In this document: piece by piece, positions 35,866-44,717 of the stretch
Position numbering within the stretch: position 1 is the first letter of the stretch
Layout: each line of letters opens with the position of its first letter
NCBI GenBank assembly: GCA_965261585.1
Contig: CBDHDN010000083.1
Location: 1-47,766, forward strand
Length of the DNA stretch: 47,766 nucleotides
Source of the DNA: CBDHDN01 sp965261585
GTDB taxonomy: Bacteria > Pseudomonadota > Alphaproteobacteria > UBA6615
Reading direction: 5' to 3'
Notes under the pieces: model-generated
Told to the model about the DNA's origin: nothing
What the model saw: only the letters and a program-made list of their open reading frames with translations
Database searches by the model: none
Made by a program: the position numbers and the translations under genes

Positions 35866-36660
35866 ATGGCCAACGAAAAGCAGATCGCCGGTGCATACCC
35901 AAGCACCGGTCAACCAATTGTGCGCACAATCGGCATGGCGGACATCAAAGACGCTTTGGCCAAGGGTATCGATGACTTCAAAGCAAAGCCCAGTCACGTT
36001 GTTTTCCTTTGCCTGTTGTATCCCGTCATCGGTCTCATTTTGTGGCGAGCAACGCTCGAGCGCGAGTTGTTGTCGCTGCTCTTCCCACTTGCCGCCGGAT
36101 ACGCTCTGGTCGGCCCGATCGCCGCGACCGGCTTGTACGAGATAAGCCGGCGTCGCGAACAGGGTCTTGATGTCTCCTGGCGGCACGCCTTCGATGTCGT
36201 CCGATCCCCGTCCATCGGCGCCATAGCGCTGGTCAGTGCCGGACTGGTGGCGCTCTTTGTCATCTGGTTGGCTACGGCGCAAGCCATCTACGAGATCATC
36301 TTCGACACCGCGGTGCCGGTGTCGATTGCCGAGCTCGCCGGCCAAGTCTTCACCACCTCCTCCGGTTTGATACTCATCATCGTGGGTTGCGGCGTTGGCT
36401 TCCTCTTTGCCGTCGTGGTGTTGACCGTCGGGGTGGTGTCCTTTCCACTGCTTCTGGACCGTGACGTCGGTGCCGCGGTGGCGGTTCAAACGTCCGTAAG
36501 GGCGGTTCTCGCGAACCCGATGACGGTGGCGATGTGGGGCCTCATTGTGGCCGGCGCCCTGGTAATCGGCTCCTTGCCCCTATTTATCGGCCTTGCGGTT
36601 GTCTTGCCGGTGTTGGGCCACTCGACCTGGCACCTGTATCGCAAGATTGTGGAGCACTGA
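35866..36660 (+). CDS. DUF2189 integral membrane protein
   Basis: A 264-aa multi-pass protein. After a soluble start (QPIVRTIGMADIKDALAKGI DD) there are about six hydrophobic helices, including FLCLLYPVIGLILWRATLE, IGAIALVSAGLVALFVIWLA, and WGLIVAGALVIGSLPLFIGL. The family motif FPLLLDRDVGAAVAVQTSVR is present. Function unknown in the family; it is often near cytochrome oxidase genes, which fits the cox operon 2 kb away. ATG 35866 follows AAGG; an upstream ATG at 35839 is less likely. Confidence 0.88.
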   Translation: MANEKQIAGAYPSTGQPIVRTIGMADIKDALAKGIDDFKAKPSHVVFLCLLYPVIGLILWRATLERELLSLLFPLAAGYALVGPIAATGLYEISRRREQGLDVSWRHAFDVVRSPSIGAIALVSAGLVALFVIWLATAQAIYEIIFDTAVPVSIAELAGQVFTTSSGLILIIVGCGVGFLFAVVVLTVGVVSFPLLLDRDVGAAVAVQTSVRAVLANPMTVAMWGLIVAGALVIGSLPLFIGLAVVLPVLGHSTWHLYRKIVEH

Positions 36661-36719
36661 CGCGTCGGTACTAGCACTTGCTTTCACTAGAGACTGAGCC
36701 GCCGAGCGCCCGGCCCGCA

Positions 36720-36775
36720 TACTTCGACAGGCTCAGCATGAGGGCCTCACCCTGAGCTTGTCGAAGGGTGAGGGC
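36720..36775. repeat. Dispersed CTTCGACAGGCTCA palindrome, invaded by IS256
   Basis: CTTCGACAGGCTCAGCATGAGG (split as 36722-36743) faces CCTCACCCTGAGCTTGTCGAAG (36745-36766), the same repeat as at 17048-17124. The right end, GGTGAGGGC at 36767-36775, is the 9-bp IS256 target duplication, repeated at 38163-38171. Confidence 0.85.
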
Positions 36776-38162
36776 GAGCTATTGTCAAAAGTTGTGTATG
36801 GGTTTGTCATGCGGCGGCGCGATCCTGGCGTTCTCCATTCACGAATTTGACGCCTCGAATGATCTCGGCGAACTGATCTGATCCATTGAGCCTCCGCCAT
36901 TTCTTGCTGGCCCCCTGGCAAAGCTTGAAGACCATGGCCATCGCCGTCTTGCGTGACAGGCAACCCTTGGTCCGATAGGTGCGAAGGCGAACCGTGGCGA
37001 AGGTGCTCTCGATGGGGTTCGTCGTCCGCACATGCTTCCAATGCTCGGCGGGGAAGTCGTAGAAGCTCAGCAAGGCGTCCCGGTCCTTGGCCAGGCAGGC
37101 CGTGGCCTTTTCGTACTTCGGTCCGTAGGCTTCCAGGAAGAAGTCGAAGGCGGTCTCCGCGTCCTTCCTGGTTTCGGCCATCCAGATATCCTGCAAGTGA
37201 CCCTTGGCCTTGTTCTGCCGACCCTTGGGTAGCTTGTTCAAGATATTGCCCGTCTTATGCACCCAGCAGCGCTGCTCGCGGGCGGCCCCGTAGACTTGGC
37301 GGAGCGCCTTCCAGAAGCCGAGCGCGCCATCGCCGGTCACCAGTTCCGGGCCGATGCCGAGACCACGCCGCTTGAGATCGAGCAGCACCTCGCGCCAGGA
37401 TTGTTCGCTCTCGCGGTAGCCGTCGGTGATGGCGATCAACTCCTTGGTTCCGTGATCCGTGGCGCCGATGATAACCAGGATGCATTGCTTCTCCTCTTCC
37501 AGGCGGGCGCCAAAATAGATGCCGTCGACCCAGAAGTAGACGTAGCGCTTGGCCGATAAATCACGCCGTTGCCAGCGCTCCATCTCGTCTTGCCAAACTT
37601 CCTTCAGTCGCCCGATCGTGGAGGCCGACAGACCCGGGGCCTGTGCCCCCAGCAACGCCGCCAACGCTTCCGAGAAATCGCCGCTGGAGATGCCCCTCAA
37701 GTATAGCCACGGCAGCAAATCCTCCAGGCTCTTGGTGCGGCGCAGATAGCGCGGCAGGATCGCCGACGTGAACCGGATGGCGCCGGCACCCTCGCCGGCT
37801 CTCCGATCCCGGACACGCGGCTGACGCACGTCCACCGGGCCGATCCCGGTCTGTATCAGCCGTTCCGGCAAGTGGCCATTGCGTACAATCCGGCGACGGC
37901 CCCGGTCATCAACCAGCGTCGCATGACCTTCCAGAAACTCGGCAACTTCAGCTTCCACGGCTTGAGCCAGCAACTCACGCGCCCCAGCTCGTAGGACTTC
38001 CGTCAACGGGTCATCCTGAAAATTCGATGGGTTCCGAAAGGCAACAACGGTATTCTCTTCCATGGCGTATCCTTCCTTGGCTTAGGTCAAGTGGTGACTG
38101 CAACAATCACCAGGATACGCCGCCCTCTTTCCAACGCCGTACACAAGATTCAGCTATACCTC
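36776..38162 (-). mobile_element. IS256-family element with 9-bp target duplication
   Basis: A 1387-bp element. The direct repeat GGTGAGGGC flanks it (36767-36775, 38163-38171). The 26-base inverted ends start GAGCTATTGTC and GAGGTATAGCT and converge on TTGTGTAxGG. It has inserted at the edge of a palindromic repeat. Confidence 0.93.
36807..38063 (-). CDS. IS256 transposase
   Basis: A 418-aa Mutator-type DDE transposase, complete. N-terminal VEAEVAEFLEGHATLVDDRG with YRTKG-like end, and DDE landmarks YFWVDGIYFGARLEEEKQCI (D1), ELVTGDGALGFWKAL (D2), and NPIESTFATVRLRTYRTKGC (E). There is no frameshift, so the element could be active. ATG 38063 begins MEENTVVAFRNPSNF. Confidence 0.95.
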   Translation of the reverse strand: MEENTVVAFRNPSNFQDDPLTEVLRAGARELLAQAVEAEVAEFLEGHATLVDDRGRRRIVRNGHLPERLIQTGIGPVDVRQPRVRDRRAGEGAGAIRFTSAILPRYLRRTKSLEDLLPWLYLRGISSGDFSEALAALLGAQAPGLSASTIGRLKEVWQDEMERWQRRDLSAKRYVYFWVDGIYFGARLEEEKQCILVIIGATDHGTKELIAITDGYRESEQSWREVLLDLKRRGLGIGPELVTGDGALGFWKALRQVYGAAREQRCWVHKTGNILNKLPKGRQNKAKGHLQDIWMAETRKDAETAFDFFLEAYGPKYEKATACLAKDRDALLSFYDFPAEHWKHVRTTNPIESTFATVRLRTYRTKGCLSRKTAMAMVFKLCQGASKKWRRLNGSDQFAEIIRGVKFVNGERQDRAAA

Positions 38163-38211
38163 GGTGAGGGCCGTCGCACGCTTCTACGATAGTGGGCGCT
38201 ATAGGTTGCAA

Positions 38212-38232
38212 AAGGTCCCAGGGCGGGACCTT
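38212..38232. terminator. Perfect 8-bp hairpin downstream of the cox operon
   Basis: AAGGTCCC (38212-38219) and GGGACCTT (38225-38232) form a perfect stem with a 5-base loop. On the minus strand it lies about 70 bases after the last cox-operon gene, so it may end that transcript. There is no strong T-run. Confidence 0.45.
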
Positions 38233-38300
38233 GATGAAGTTGAACACCTAATCTAACCAAACGAAGCGCCGAGCCTGACCGGCATCGACCGCGCGCTACT

Positions 38301-38468
38301 TTACTCACCGTGCTTTGCGCGCCTTTGCTTGCGCTGATTCCACCTCTTCTCGCCCACCAGGCCGAGGACCAACACTAAACCAACCCCAATAATAATCAGT
38401 AGTCCGACACCTCCACCCGAGCCATTGGCACCGGGGACGGAGTGGGCCACCGCTTGTGATATCAACAT
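38301..38468 (-). CDS. 55-aa single-pass membrane protein at the end of the cox operon
   Basis: A short gene in the same strand as the oxidase genes. The protein starts MLISQAVAHSVPGANGSGGG, then one hydrophobic helix of about 18 residues (VGLLIIIGVGLVLVLGLVG) and a basic tail (EKRWNQRKQRRAKHGE). A GAGAGGGG ribosome site lies a few bases before ATG 38468. The layout (Gly/Ser linker, one helix, Lys/Arg-rich end) is like small accessory subunits of heme-copper oxidases, but I recognise no named family. It lies 134 bases after the subunit IV gene. It could assist assembly or stability of this oxidase; that is inference. Confidence 0.65.
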   Translation of the reverse strand: MLISQAVAHSVPGANGSGGGVGLLIIIGVGLVLVLGLVGEKRWNQRKQRRAKHGE

Positions 38469-38602
38469 CCCGAGCCCCTCTCACGTGTCGCAATTCCAAT
38501 GCGAACGCGGCGGCGCGGCAAGAGGTTCCAGCCAGCCCTCGAGCCATACTGGGGCAATATTGGGGCCGCAAGGCGCAGTGCCGGGTCGCACTGCTTCGTC
38601 CA

Positions 38603-38986
38603 CTAGGATCCGACCTTGAAGAACAAGATCCTGGTGATGAAGGTGTAGTCGGCTTCGAGAGCCATGAGGCTCAGCAATACCAACAAGAGAAGTGGCGGAA
38701 CCATAATGGCGCACAGCAGGGCAAGCCGTTCCCAAAGCATGTGCATGAAGACGCTGACGATCAGCCCCGCTTTCAACAACATGAACACGGTGATCAGAGA
38801 CCACCTGAGATAACTCTGAATGCCAAAGAAGTCGACGAGGTAGGACGCCGTGCTGAGGACAAAGAGCAGTCCCCAGATCTTGAGATAAACGCCAATTGGA
38901 TGCGTTTGGCCCTCTTCGGCAAGCCCACCGCGGGCCTCGGCCGTCACTTGGTCAGGGCCGGCGTAGACAGTCTCGGAGCGTTCCAT
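38603..38986 (-). CDS. Cytochrome c oxidase subunit IV (bacterial, CtaF/COX4-pro type)
   Basis: A 127-aa inner-membrane protein with three hydrophobic helices: YLKIWGLLFVLSTASYLVDF, LITVFMLLKAGLIVSVFMHM, and LCAIMVPPLLLLVLLSLMAL. The HMLWE after helix two is family-typical. ATG 38986 follows GGTGAGGG; longer upstream starts lack homology. It supports the core oxidase and follows subunit III by 8 bases. Confidence 0.88.
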   Translation of the reverse strand: MERSETVYAGPDQVTAEARGGLAEEGQTHPIGVYLKIWGLLFVLSTASYLVDFFGIQSYLRWSLITVFMLLKAGLIVSVFMHMLWERLALLCAIMVPPLLLLVLLSLMALEADYTFITRILFFKVGS

Positions 38987-38994
38987 GCGTACCC

Positions 38995-39714
38995 TCACCA
39001 AAGATAGAACATGGCGAAAATGAATACCCACACGAGATCGACGAAGTGCCAATACAGCCCCATTGTTTCGACGAGCTCGTATTTGCCCTTCCTACTGGTG
39101 AAGTAGCCTCGCCTATTCGTGTCGAAATCGCCCCGCCAAACCTTTCGCGCGATGTTGAACAGGAAAATCACGCCGACCGACACGTGCAGACCATGGAAGC
39201 CCGTGATCATGAAAAAGGTCGAGCCGAACTGTGGCGCGCCCATTGGGTTACCCCAGGGGCGTACGCCTTCCAAGATCAACTTGGTCCACTCGAAGGCCTG
39301 CATGCCGACGAACGAGGCGCCCAACAGCGCGGTCACAAGCATCAGAACGGCTGTTTTGACCCGATCGCGCCGATAGCCGAAGTTGACCGCCATGGCCATC
39401 GTCCCGCTGCTGCTGATCAGGATGAAGGTCATGATAGCGATCAGGAGGAGTGGGACGTCCGTGCCGCCGAAGTTCAGGGCAAAGACCTCGCTCGGGTTGG
39501 GCCAGGGCACAGTCGTGGATATGCGCACCGTCATGTACGAGATCAGGAAACTGCTGAAAATGAAGGTGTCGCTAAGAAGGAAAATCCACATCATTGCCTT
39601 GGTCCAAGGGACATTCTTGAATGCCCGTTGGTCCGAAGACCAATCGGCGACGATACCTTCCCAGCCATCGGGCCGCGCGAGTAGACCCGTCTTTGGCAGT
39701 TCAGCGTGCGCCAT
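38995..39714 (-). CDS. ctaE: Heme-copper oxidase subunit III
   Basis: A 239-aa protein with about five to six hydrophobic helices and subunit III features: MMWIFLLSDTFIFSSFLISY, GASFVGMQAFEWTKLI, FFMITGFHGLHVSVGVIFL, and YWHFVDLVWVFIFAMFYL. The final YWHFVDLVWV is the subunit III hallmark. It is one of two subunit III-like genes here, as in the coxOP pair of rhizobial coxMNOP operons. Confidence 0.92.
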   Translation of the reverse strand: MAHAELPKTGLLARPDGWEGIVADWSSDQRAFKNVPWTKAMMWIFLLSDTFIFSSFLISYMTVRISTTVPWPNPSEVFALNFGGTDVPLLLIAIMTFILISSSGTMAMAVNFGYRRDRVKTAVLMLVTALLGASFVGMQAFEWTKLILEGVRPWGNPMGAPQFGSTFFMITGFHGLHVSVGVIFLFNIARKVWRGDFDTNRRGYFTSRKGKYELVETMGLYWHFVDLVWVFIFAMFYLW

Positions 39715-39730
39715 ATGCTCCTCGTCCTCT

Positions 39731-40345
39731 CTACGTAAACAACAGCAGCGCGAACAGTACCAGCCAGACCAAGAGCAGGAAGTGCCAGTAGGCCGCGCAT
39801 AGCTCTAGGCTCATGCGCACCTTGGCCACCTCGAATTCGCCCCACACCTTGGCGGCGGTTCTACCCCAGGCCACCAAGCCACCCAACATGTGGACGCCGT
39901 GCAGCGCGGTCAGCAGGTAGAAGAAGGCGAGAGCCGGGTTTGCGGCTGCGGAATAACCCAGGTCGGCCAGCTGTTGCCAGGCCAGGAGTTGCCCGGCCAG
40001 GAAGGCATAGGTGAGAATGCCTGCTGCGAACAGGCCGGCCCTGACCCGGTTCAACTGTCCGTCGCGTGCGCTGACCACCGCCCATTGCAAGGCGACACTG
40101 TCGACGACCAGCACTGCCGTGTTCAGCCACAACAGCCACGGTTCGGGTAAATGGCGCCAGTCGCCAAACGCCATCCGATCCGTGTAGGCGACGACCAGCA
40201 GCGAGAACACGACCGCGACCACGCCGAGGAAAATCCGCAGGCCGAGCTTTGGGGTGGGCAAGGCAAACGAACCGTGGCCGTCCACATCGGCAATCACGCC
40301 TTGGACCGCCCACGGCTTTTTCGTCAGCTCATGGAAGAACCTCAC
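39731..40345 (-). CDS. Second, shorter heme-copper oxidase subunit III-like protein
   Basis: A 204-aa protein of the subunit III family (CoxO-like). Landmarks: RIFLGVVAVVFSLLVVAYTD, FAAGILTYAFLAGQLLAWQQ, FFYLLTALHGVHMLGGLVAW and the end AAYWHFLLLVWLVLFALLL. It starts four bases inside the subunit I stop (overlap), so translation is coupled. Having two subunit III homologues in one operon is the main reason I compare this cluster with coxMNOP. Confidence 0.88.
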   Translation of the reverse strand: MRFFHELTKKPWAVQGVIADVDGHGSFALPTPKLGLRIFLGVVAVVFSLLVVAYTDRMAFGDWRHLPEPWLLWLNTAVLVVDSVALQWAVVSARDGQLNRVRAGLFAAGILTYAFLAGQLLAWQQLADLGYSAAANPALAFFYLLTALHGVHMLGGLVAWGRTAAKVWGEFEVAKVRMSLELCAAYWHFLLLVWLVLFALLLFT

Positions 40346-42126
40346 GCCGGGACCACTCGGTGCGTCGACGTTGCTACCTGATCGGGTGGCAGGTTCTGTG
40401 GCACGAAGTCCACTGCCGCGCCGGGCACGCTATAGGCGTAGGCCCAGCGATACACCAACGGCACTTTTTTGCCCCAGTTGCCGTGCGTCGGCGGCATATC
40501 GGGCGTTTGCCACTCCAATGTCGTCGCGCCCCAAGGATTGCGCTCGGCCACCTTGCCTCTGAAGAAGCTCCATCCCAGGTTGTAGAGGAACACGACCTGG
40601 GCGAAACCCACTATCAGCGCCGCTACGGTGATGAAGGCGTTTAGCGTCTGGGCCGAATCCGGGATGAACTCGGTCACACCGATCTCGTAGTAGCGGCGCG
40701 GCACACCCACGAAACCGAGGTAGTGCATCGGGAGGTAGACCGCATAGGCCCCGACGAAGGTGACCCAGAAATGGAAATGACCCATCGCCTGGTTCAGCAT
40801 TCGCCCGGTCATCAAGGGATACCAATGATAGATCGCCCCGAAGATGACGAGGATCGGCGCCACGCCCATCACCATATGGAAGTGGGCGACCACGAACATG
40901 GTGTCCGACAGAGGCACGTCGATGATGACATTGCCGAGGAACAGGCCGGTGATGCCGCCATTCACGAACGTGACGATGAACGCGCAGGCAAACAACAGCG
41001 GCAGCGTGATGTGGATGTTGCCCCGCCACAGGGTAAGCACCCAGTTGTAGACCTTGATGGCCGTGGGCACGGCGATGATGAGCGTCGTCGTGGCGAAGAA
41101 GAAGCCGAAATAGGGGTTCATGCCGCTGACGTACATGTGGTGCGCCCAGACGACAAAGCTGAGGGCGCCGATTGCGACAATCGCCCAGACCATCATGCGG
41201 TAGCCGAAGATGTGCCGGCGCGCGTGGACACTGAGCAGATCGGAGACGATGCCGAAACCGGGCAGGGCGACGATGTAGACCTCGGGGTGGCCGAAGAACC
41301 AGAACAGATGCTGGAACAACACCGGGCTGCCGCCGCCATAGCTCAGCTGTTCGCTGAACTCGACGATGGCCGGCATGAAGAAACTGGTTCCCAGGACGCT
41401 GTCCAGCGTCATCATCACCGCACTGACGAACAACGCAGGAAACGCCAACAGCGCCAGGACGGTGGCCGTGAAAATGCCCCATATCGTCAGCGGCATCCGC
41501 ATCAGCGTCATGCCCCGGGTGCGCGCCTGCAACACGGTCACCACATAGTTTAGGCCGCCCATGGTGAATCCGACGATGAACAGGGCCAGGGAGACGAGCA
41601 TCAGAATGATGCCGGCTTGGCTGCCAGGGGTGCCGGAGAGGATGGCTTGGGGCGGGTACAACGTCCAGCCGGCACCGGTCGGCCCGCCTGGCACGAAGAA
41701 ACTGGCGACCAACACCAACACGGCGAGCAGATAGACCCAGTAGCTCAACATGTTCACATAGGGAAACACCATATCGCGCGCGCCGACCATCAGCGGGATG
41801 AGGTAGTTGCCAAAGCTCCCCAGGAACAAAGCCGTGAGCAGGTAGATCACCATGATCATGCCGTGCATGGTGATGAATTGGAGGTAGGCTTCCGGGGTGA
41901 TAAATCCGAAGGTTTCCGGGAATCCCAGCTGCAGTCGCATCAACCACGACAACACCAACGCCACTAAGCCGATCGCGATCGCCGTGCCGGCGTACTGGAT
42001 GGCGATGACCTTGGCGTCCTGACAGAAGACGTACCTCGTGATCCAGCTTTTCGGATGATAGAGATCGTCCTCGGCGGCTTCGGCGGCTGGGACATACGCG
42101 GATTCGGCGGGTGTGACATCGACCAT
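40342..42126 (-). CDS. ctaD: Heme-copper oxidase subunit I
   Basis: A 594-aa catalytic subunit with twelve or so helices. Ligands visible: heme-a His in FITMHGMIMVIYL; WFFGHPEVYIVALPGFGIVS with the CuB His, the GHPEV Glu of the D-channel (type A1) and the cross-linking Tyr; the CuB His pair in VVWAHHMYVSGMNP; and the heme His pair in MFVVAHFHMVMG. ATG 42126 follows GAGGATGAG; a longer frame to 42216 overlaps the subunit II end and lacks support. It reduces O2 to water while pumping protons; electrons come from cytochrome c through subunit II. Confidence 0.95.
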   Translation of the reverse strand: MVDVTPAESAYVPAAEAAEDDLYHPKSWITRYVFCQDAKVIAIQYAGTAIAIGLVALVLSWLMRLQLGFPETFGFITPEAYLQFITMHGMIMVIYLLTALFLGSFGNYLIPLMVGARDMVFPYVNMLSYWVYLLAVLVLVASFFVPGGPTGAGWTLYPPQAILSGTPGSQAGIILMLVSLALFIVGFTMGGLNYVVTVLQARTRGMTLMRMPLTIWGIFTATVLALLAFPALFVSAVMMTLDSVLGTSFFMPAIVEFSEQLSYGGGSPVLFQHLFWFFGHPEVYIVALPGFGIVSDLLSVHARRHIFGYRMMVWAIVAIGALSFVVWAHHMYVSGMNPYFGFFFATTTLIIAVPTAIKVYNWVLTLWRGNIHITLPLLFACAFIVTFVNGGITGLFLGNVIIDVPLSDTMFVVAHFHMVMGVAPILVIFGAIYHWYPLMTGRMLNQAMGHFHFWVTFVGAYAVYLPMHYLGFVGVPRRYYEIGVTEFIPDSAQTLNAFITVAALIVGFAQVVFLYNLGWSFFRGKVAERNPWGATTLEWQTPDMPPTHGNWGKKVPLVYRWAYAYSVPGAAVDFVPQNLPPDQVATSTHRVVPA

Positions 42127-42172
42127 CAACTCATCCTCTTCGCTTCTTCGCTGGGTCCTATCTGTCTCGGGC

Positions 42173-43048
42173 TCATTGCGGAGCTGCCCTGTGCACCGGA
42201 CCGGCCTGCGACGCACTCACCACACGGTCCAATGCGTCGCCGGCACTGTTGCGGGCTTCAGATGCCAACTGCGCGTACGTCGGCTGCTCGGCCAACCACG
42301 CCGCGAAGTCACTCGCCTCCTCGACCACGACCTTGCCCCGCATTGCGTAGTGCCCAACCCCGCACAATTCGGCGCAGAGTATCTCGAATGACCCGGTTCT
42401 GGTGGGGACGAACCAGAAGAAGGTGACCAGACCCGGCACCATGTCCATCTTGGCCCGGAACTGGGGCACATAGAAGTCGTGCAGGACGTCTATGGAACGG
42501 AGCAACACCTTGACCGGCTGGTTAAGCGGAAGGTGAAGGTCATCGGCCTCTATCAGGACGTCGTCTTGGCCACTGGGATCGTCAGGATTCAAGCCGAACG
42601 GATTGTCAAAACCGACGTGCGTCGCATCAGTGGTGCCCAGCATGCCGTCCTTGCCTGGGTAACGGAAGCTCCACTGCCACTGCTGGCCCAGAACCTCAAT
42701 TTCCGTCGCCTCATCCGGGACCGTGACGAATTGGTTCCAAACAAACAAGCCCGGTGCCAGCAGAGCGGCGACGGCGACTGTGGTCACTATCGTGAGCCAC
42801 AACTCCAGCTTCTTGTTCTCGGGCTCGTACGCAGCCCGTCTTCCCTTCTGGTGACGGAACCGGTACACGCAATAAGCCATGAACAAAAGGATGGCGACGA
42901 AGGCGACCCCGGTGATCCAGAACGTGATGATGATCGTGCTATCGATAAAGCCCCAATTCGAGGCAAGGGGCGTGAACCACCACGGGCTCAAGAAATGAAA
43001 AACGACGGAACCAATGGCGACGAGGGCCAGTACGACTGCTAGAACCAT
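42173..43048 (-). CDS. ctaC: Heme-copper oxidase subunit II with CuA site
   Basis: A 291-aa subunit with two N-terminal helices (VLAVVLALVAIGSVVFHFL region, IITFWITGVAFVAILLFMAY, and LTIVTTVAVAALLAPGLFVW) and a periplasmic cupredoxin domain. Aromatic patch GQQWQWSFRYPG, CuA ligands His in IDVLHDFYVPQF and FEILCAELCGVGHYAMRG (Cys-x3-Cys-x3-His-x2-Met). The CuA site is complete, so it accepts electrons from a c-type cytochrome, probably the one encoded divergently at 43347. First gene of the oxidase operon. Confidence 0.94.
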   Translation of the reverse strand: MVLAVVLALVAIGSVVFHFLSPWWFTPLASNWGFIDSTIIITFWITGVAFVAILLFMAYCVYRFRHQKGRRAAYEPENKKLELWLTIVTTVAVAALLAPGLFVWNQFVTVPDEATEIEVLGQQWQWSFRYPGKDGMLGTTDATHVGFDNPFGLNPDDPSGQDDVLIEADDLHLPLNQPVKVLLRSIDVLHDFYVPQFRAKMDMVPGLVTFFWFVPTRTGSFEILCAELCGVGHYAMRGKVVVEEASDFAAWLAEQPTYAQLASEARNSAGDALDRVVSASQAGPVHRAAPQ

Positions 43049-43346
43049 CCCTTGCTCATCCTTACCATTGAGCGCTACAGGCTTGAATCAATGGAATTGA
43101 CCCGTTTGATGCCTTACAGTCCGAATTCCATGAACCTCATGCCATGGGACGCGCGGCTGCCCAGCGGCCCTTGGCACGGTACCGAGTGGGCGCGCCTGTA
43201 TACCACGAATGAACAACCTCAAATCAATGCAGAAATCGGACTGCAGCGGCGAATCGTCGCACATGAAAGGGCCGCCTTCGTATCACTAGAAAGCGAGTTC
43301 GAAGTCCGATAAACCTTGTTGTTCCGTCATAGCTGGGGAGGTCTTG
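43049..43346. promoter_or_regulatory. Divergent control region between oxidase operon and cytochrome c gene
   Basis: About 298 bases between the subunit II start (minus) and the cytochrome c ATG (plus). It must carry promoters in both directions. A less GC-rich stretch than the genes around it. I cannot name a -35/-10 pair or an FNR/RegA site with confidence. Confidence 0.45.
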
Positions 43347-43404
43347 ATGAGGGGGAGAACGCTTGCTGCTGTAGCGCACCCGGTTCCTTGGACACAAGTT
43401 TGTC

Positions 43405-44310
43405 TCACGCGGCGGGCCTGATTGAGATCGCGGCGTGCCACGCCTGACGAGCTTGAGCGGGGCTCAGGTAGCCGTTCTTTTCGACGATCCACTGGGCATT
43501 GTAGAGTTCGACGAAGTCGCGGACGGCGTCCCGCAGCTCCGCGATGTTGCGGTAGATGCGACCATGGATGATCTGTTCCTTCAGCGTGCGATTGAACCGC
43601 TCGGCGACGCCGTTGGTCTGGGGCTCGGCGACGAAGGCGTAGGACGGCTGGATGCCCCAGAACTTGATCTGGTTGGTGAAGTGGTCCGACAGATACTGGG
43701 AGCCGTGATCCATCCGCAAGGCCAGCCCCCGAGCCGCGCCGGCCGCGGTCGAGCCATACAGCCCGGCAAGCCCCATGGAGATCGGCTGCAGGGCGGCGAA
43801 GCGGTCGCCGCGCTTGCAGACATGCCAGCCGACACACTCGGCGTTCCAATGCTCGACGGCGGTGAAGATCCAGCCCCAGCCGTCGTCCACCGTGAACACC
43901 CTAACGCCATCGGTGCCCCACATGAGGTTCGGGGCATGAGTGATGATCTCACCGTCATGGGGATTGCCGCCACGGCGGCGGCAGCGATGGGGCGAGAGCA
44001 GATTGTTCTCGCGCATCAGGCGGAGCACCCGCTTGCGGGCAACCCGGATGTCGCGACAGACCCGAAGCCGAGCCCAGACCTTGCGGTAGCCCTCGCCCTC
44101 CCAGGGCGATGCCTCCAGGTCGGCTTCGATCGCCACCAGCAGCGCCTGGTCCGAGATCGCGGGCTTCGGTCCCCGACGCTTTGCCGGCGGCTGCTCGGCG
44201 TGCTGGCCGGAGGTCATGGCGTAGAACGAGGAGCGGGCCATGCCCCAGGCGGCGCAGACCCGCCGCAGGCCGTAGGCCAGACCCGTGCCGGGCGAGGTGG
44301 CGGCACTCAT
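43405..44310 (-). CDS. IS3 transposase OrfB (copy B)
   Basis: Complete 301-aa integrase-core protein with the DDE residues LMWGTDGVRVF, ALRMDHGSQYLS and QTNGVAERFNRTLKEQ. It overlaps OrfA by four bases, as in copy A. Confidence 0.92.
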   Translation of the reverse strand: MSAATSPGTGLAYGLRRVCAAWGMARSSFYAMTSGQHAEQPPAKRRGPKPAISDQALLVAIEADLEASPWEGEGYRKVWARLRVCRDIRVARKRVLRLMRENNLLSPHRCRRRGGNPHDGEIITHAPNLMWGTDGVRVFTVDDGWGWIFTAVEHWNAECVGWHVCKRGDRFAALQPISMGLAGLYGSTAAGAARGLALRMDHGSQYLSDHFTNQIKFWGIQPSYAFVAEPQTNGVAERFNRTLKEQIIHGRIYRNIAELRDAVRDFVELYNAQWIVEKNGYLSPAQARQAWHAAISIRPAA

Positions 44311-44717
44311 CGCCGCGACCTCCGCCGCCCCAAAGGGCCGAAGGTCTCCGTCTTGGCCTCCAGCAGTTCCACCTGCATGGTCAACTCTCCGATCCGCTTC
44401 ATGGCGCTATCCAGTTCCGCCTGCACCGGATCGCCCTTGCGTTGCTTGAGCGAGGCGTCGATCCCGCCGATCGCTTTCTCACGCCACTGCTCGAGCCGGA
44501 AGATCTCTACGCCCAACTGGCGCGACAGAAGTTGCACCGGCTCGTCACGCAAAAGCCGCAGAACGACCTCACGCTTGCGCGCCACCGTCCATCGCTGGCC
44601 AAGTCCCAGCGGGCCTGCCGGCAAAGCCTGGCCTGGGGAAAACGTGGACGAGCCAAGCTCGCCCGCATTTACCACAGGCCCATCAACAGCAACTTTCTTC
44701 TCAAAATTATCGGTCAT
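44307..44717 (-). CDS. IS3 transposase OrfA (copy B)
   Basis: Complete 136-aa HTH/coiled-coil protein, identical in outline to copy A. AAGGAGG precedes ATG 44717. Confidence 0.88.
   Translation of the reverse strand: MTDNFEKKVAVDGPVVNAGELGSSTFSPGQALPAGPLGLGQRWTVARKREVVLRLLRDEPVQLLSRQLGVEIFRLEQWREKAIGGIDASLKQRKGDPVQAELDSAMKRIGELTMQVELLEAKTETFGPLGRRRSRR

Noticed and set aside
38305..38571. An 88-residue minus-strand frame at the end of the cox operon
   Set aside because: It overlaps the 55-aa membrane protein in another frame, lacks a ribosome site and has no recognisable domain.
43052..43312. A possible 86-residue gene in the cox/cytochrome c control region
   Set aside because: It uses a weak alternative start with no clear ribosome site, resembles nothing known to me, and occupies the only space available for two divergent promoters.
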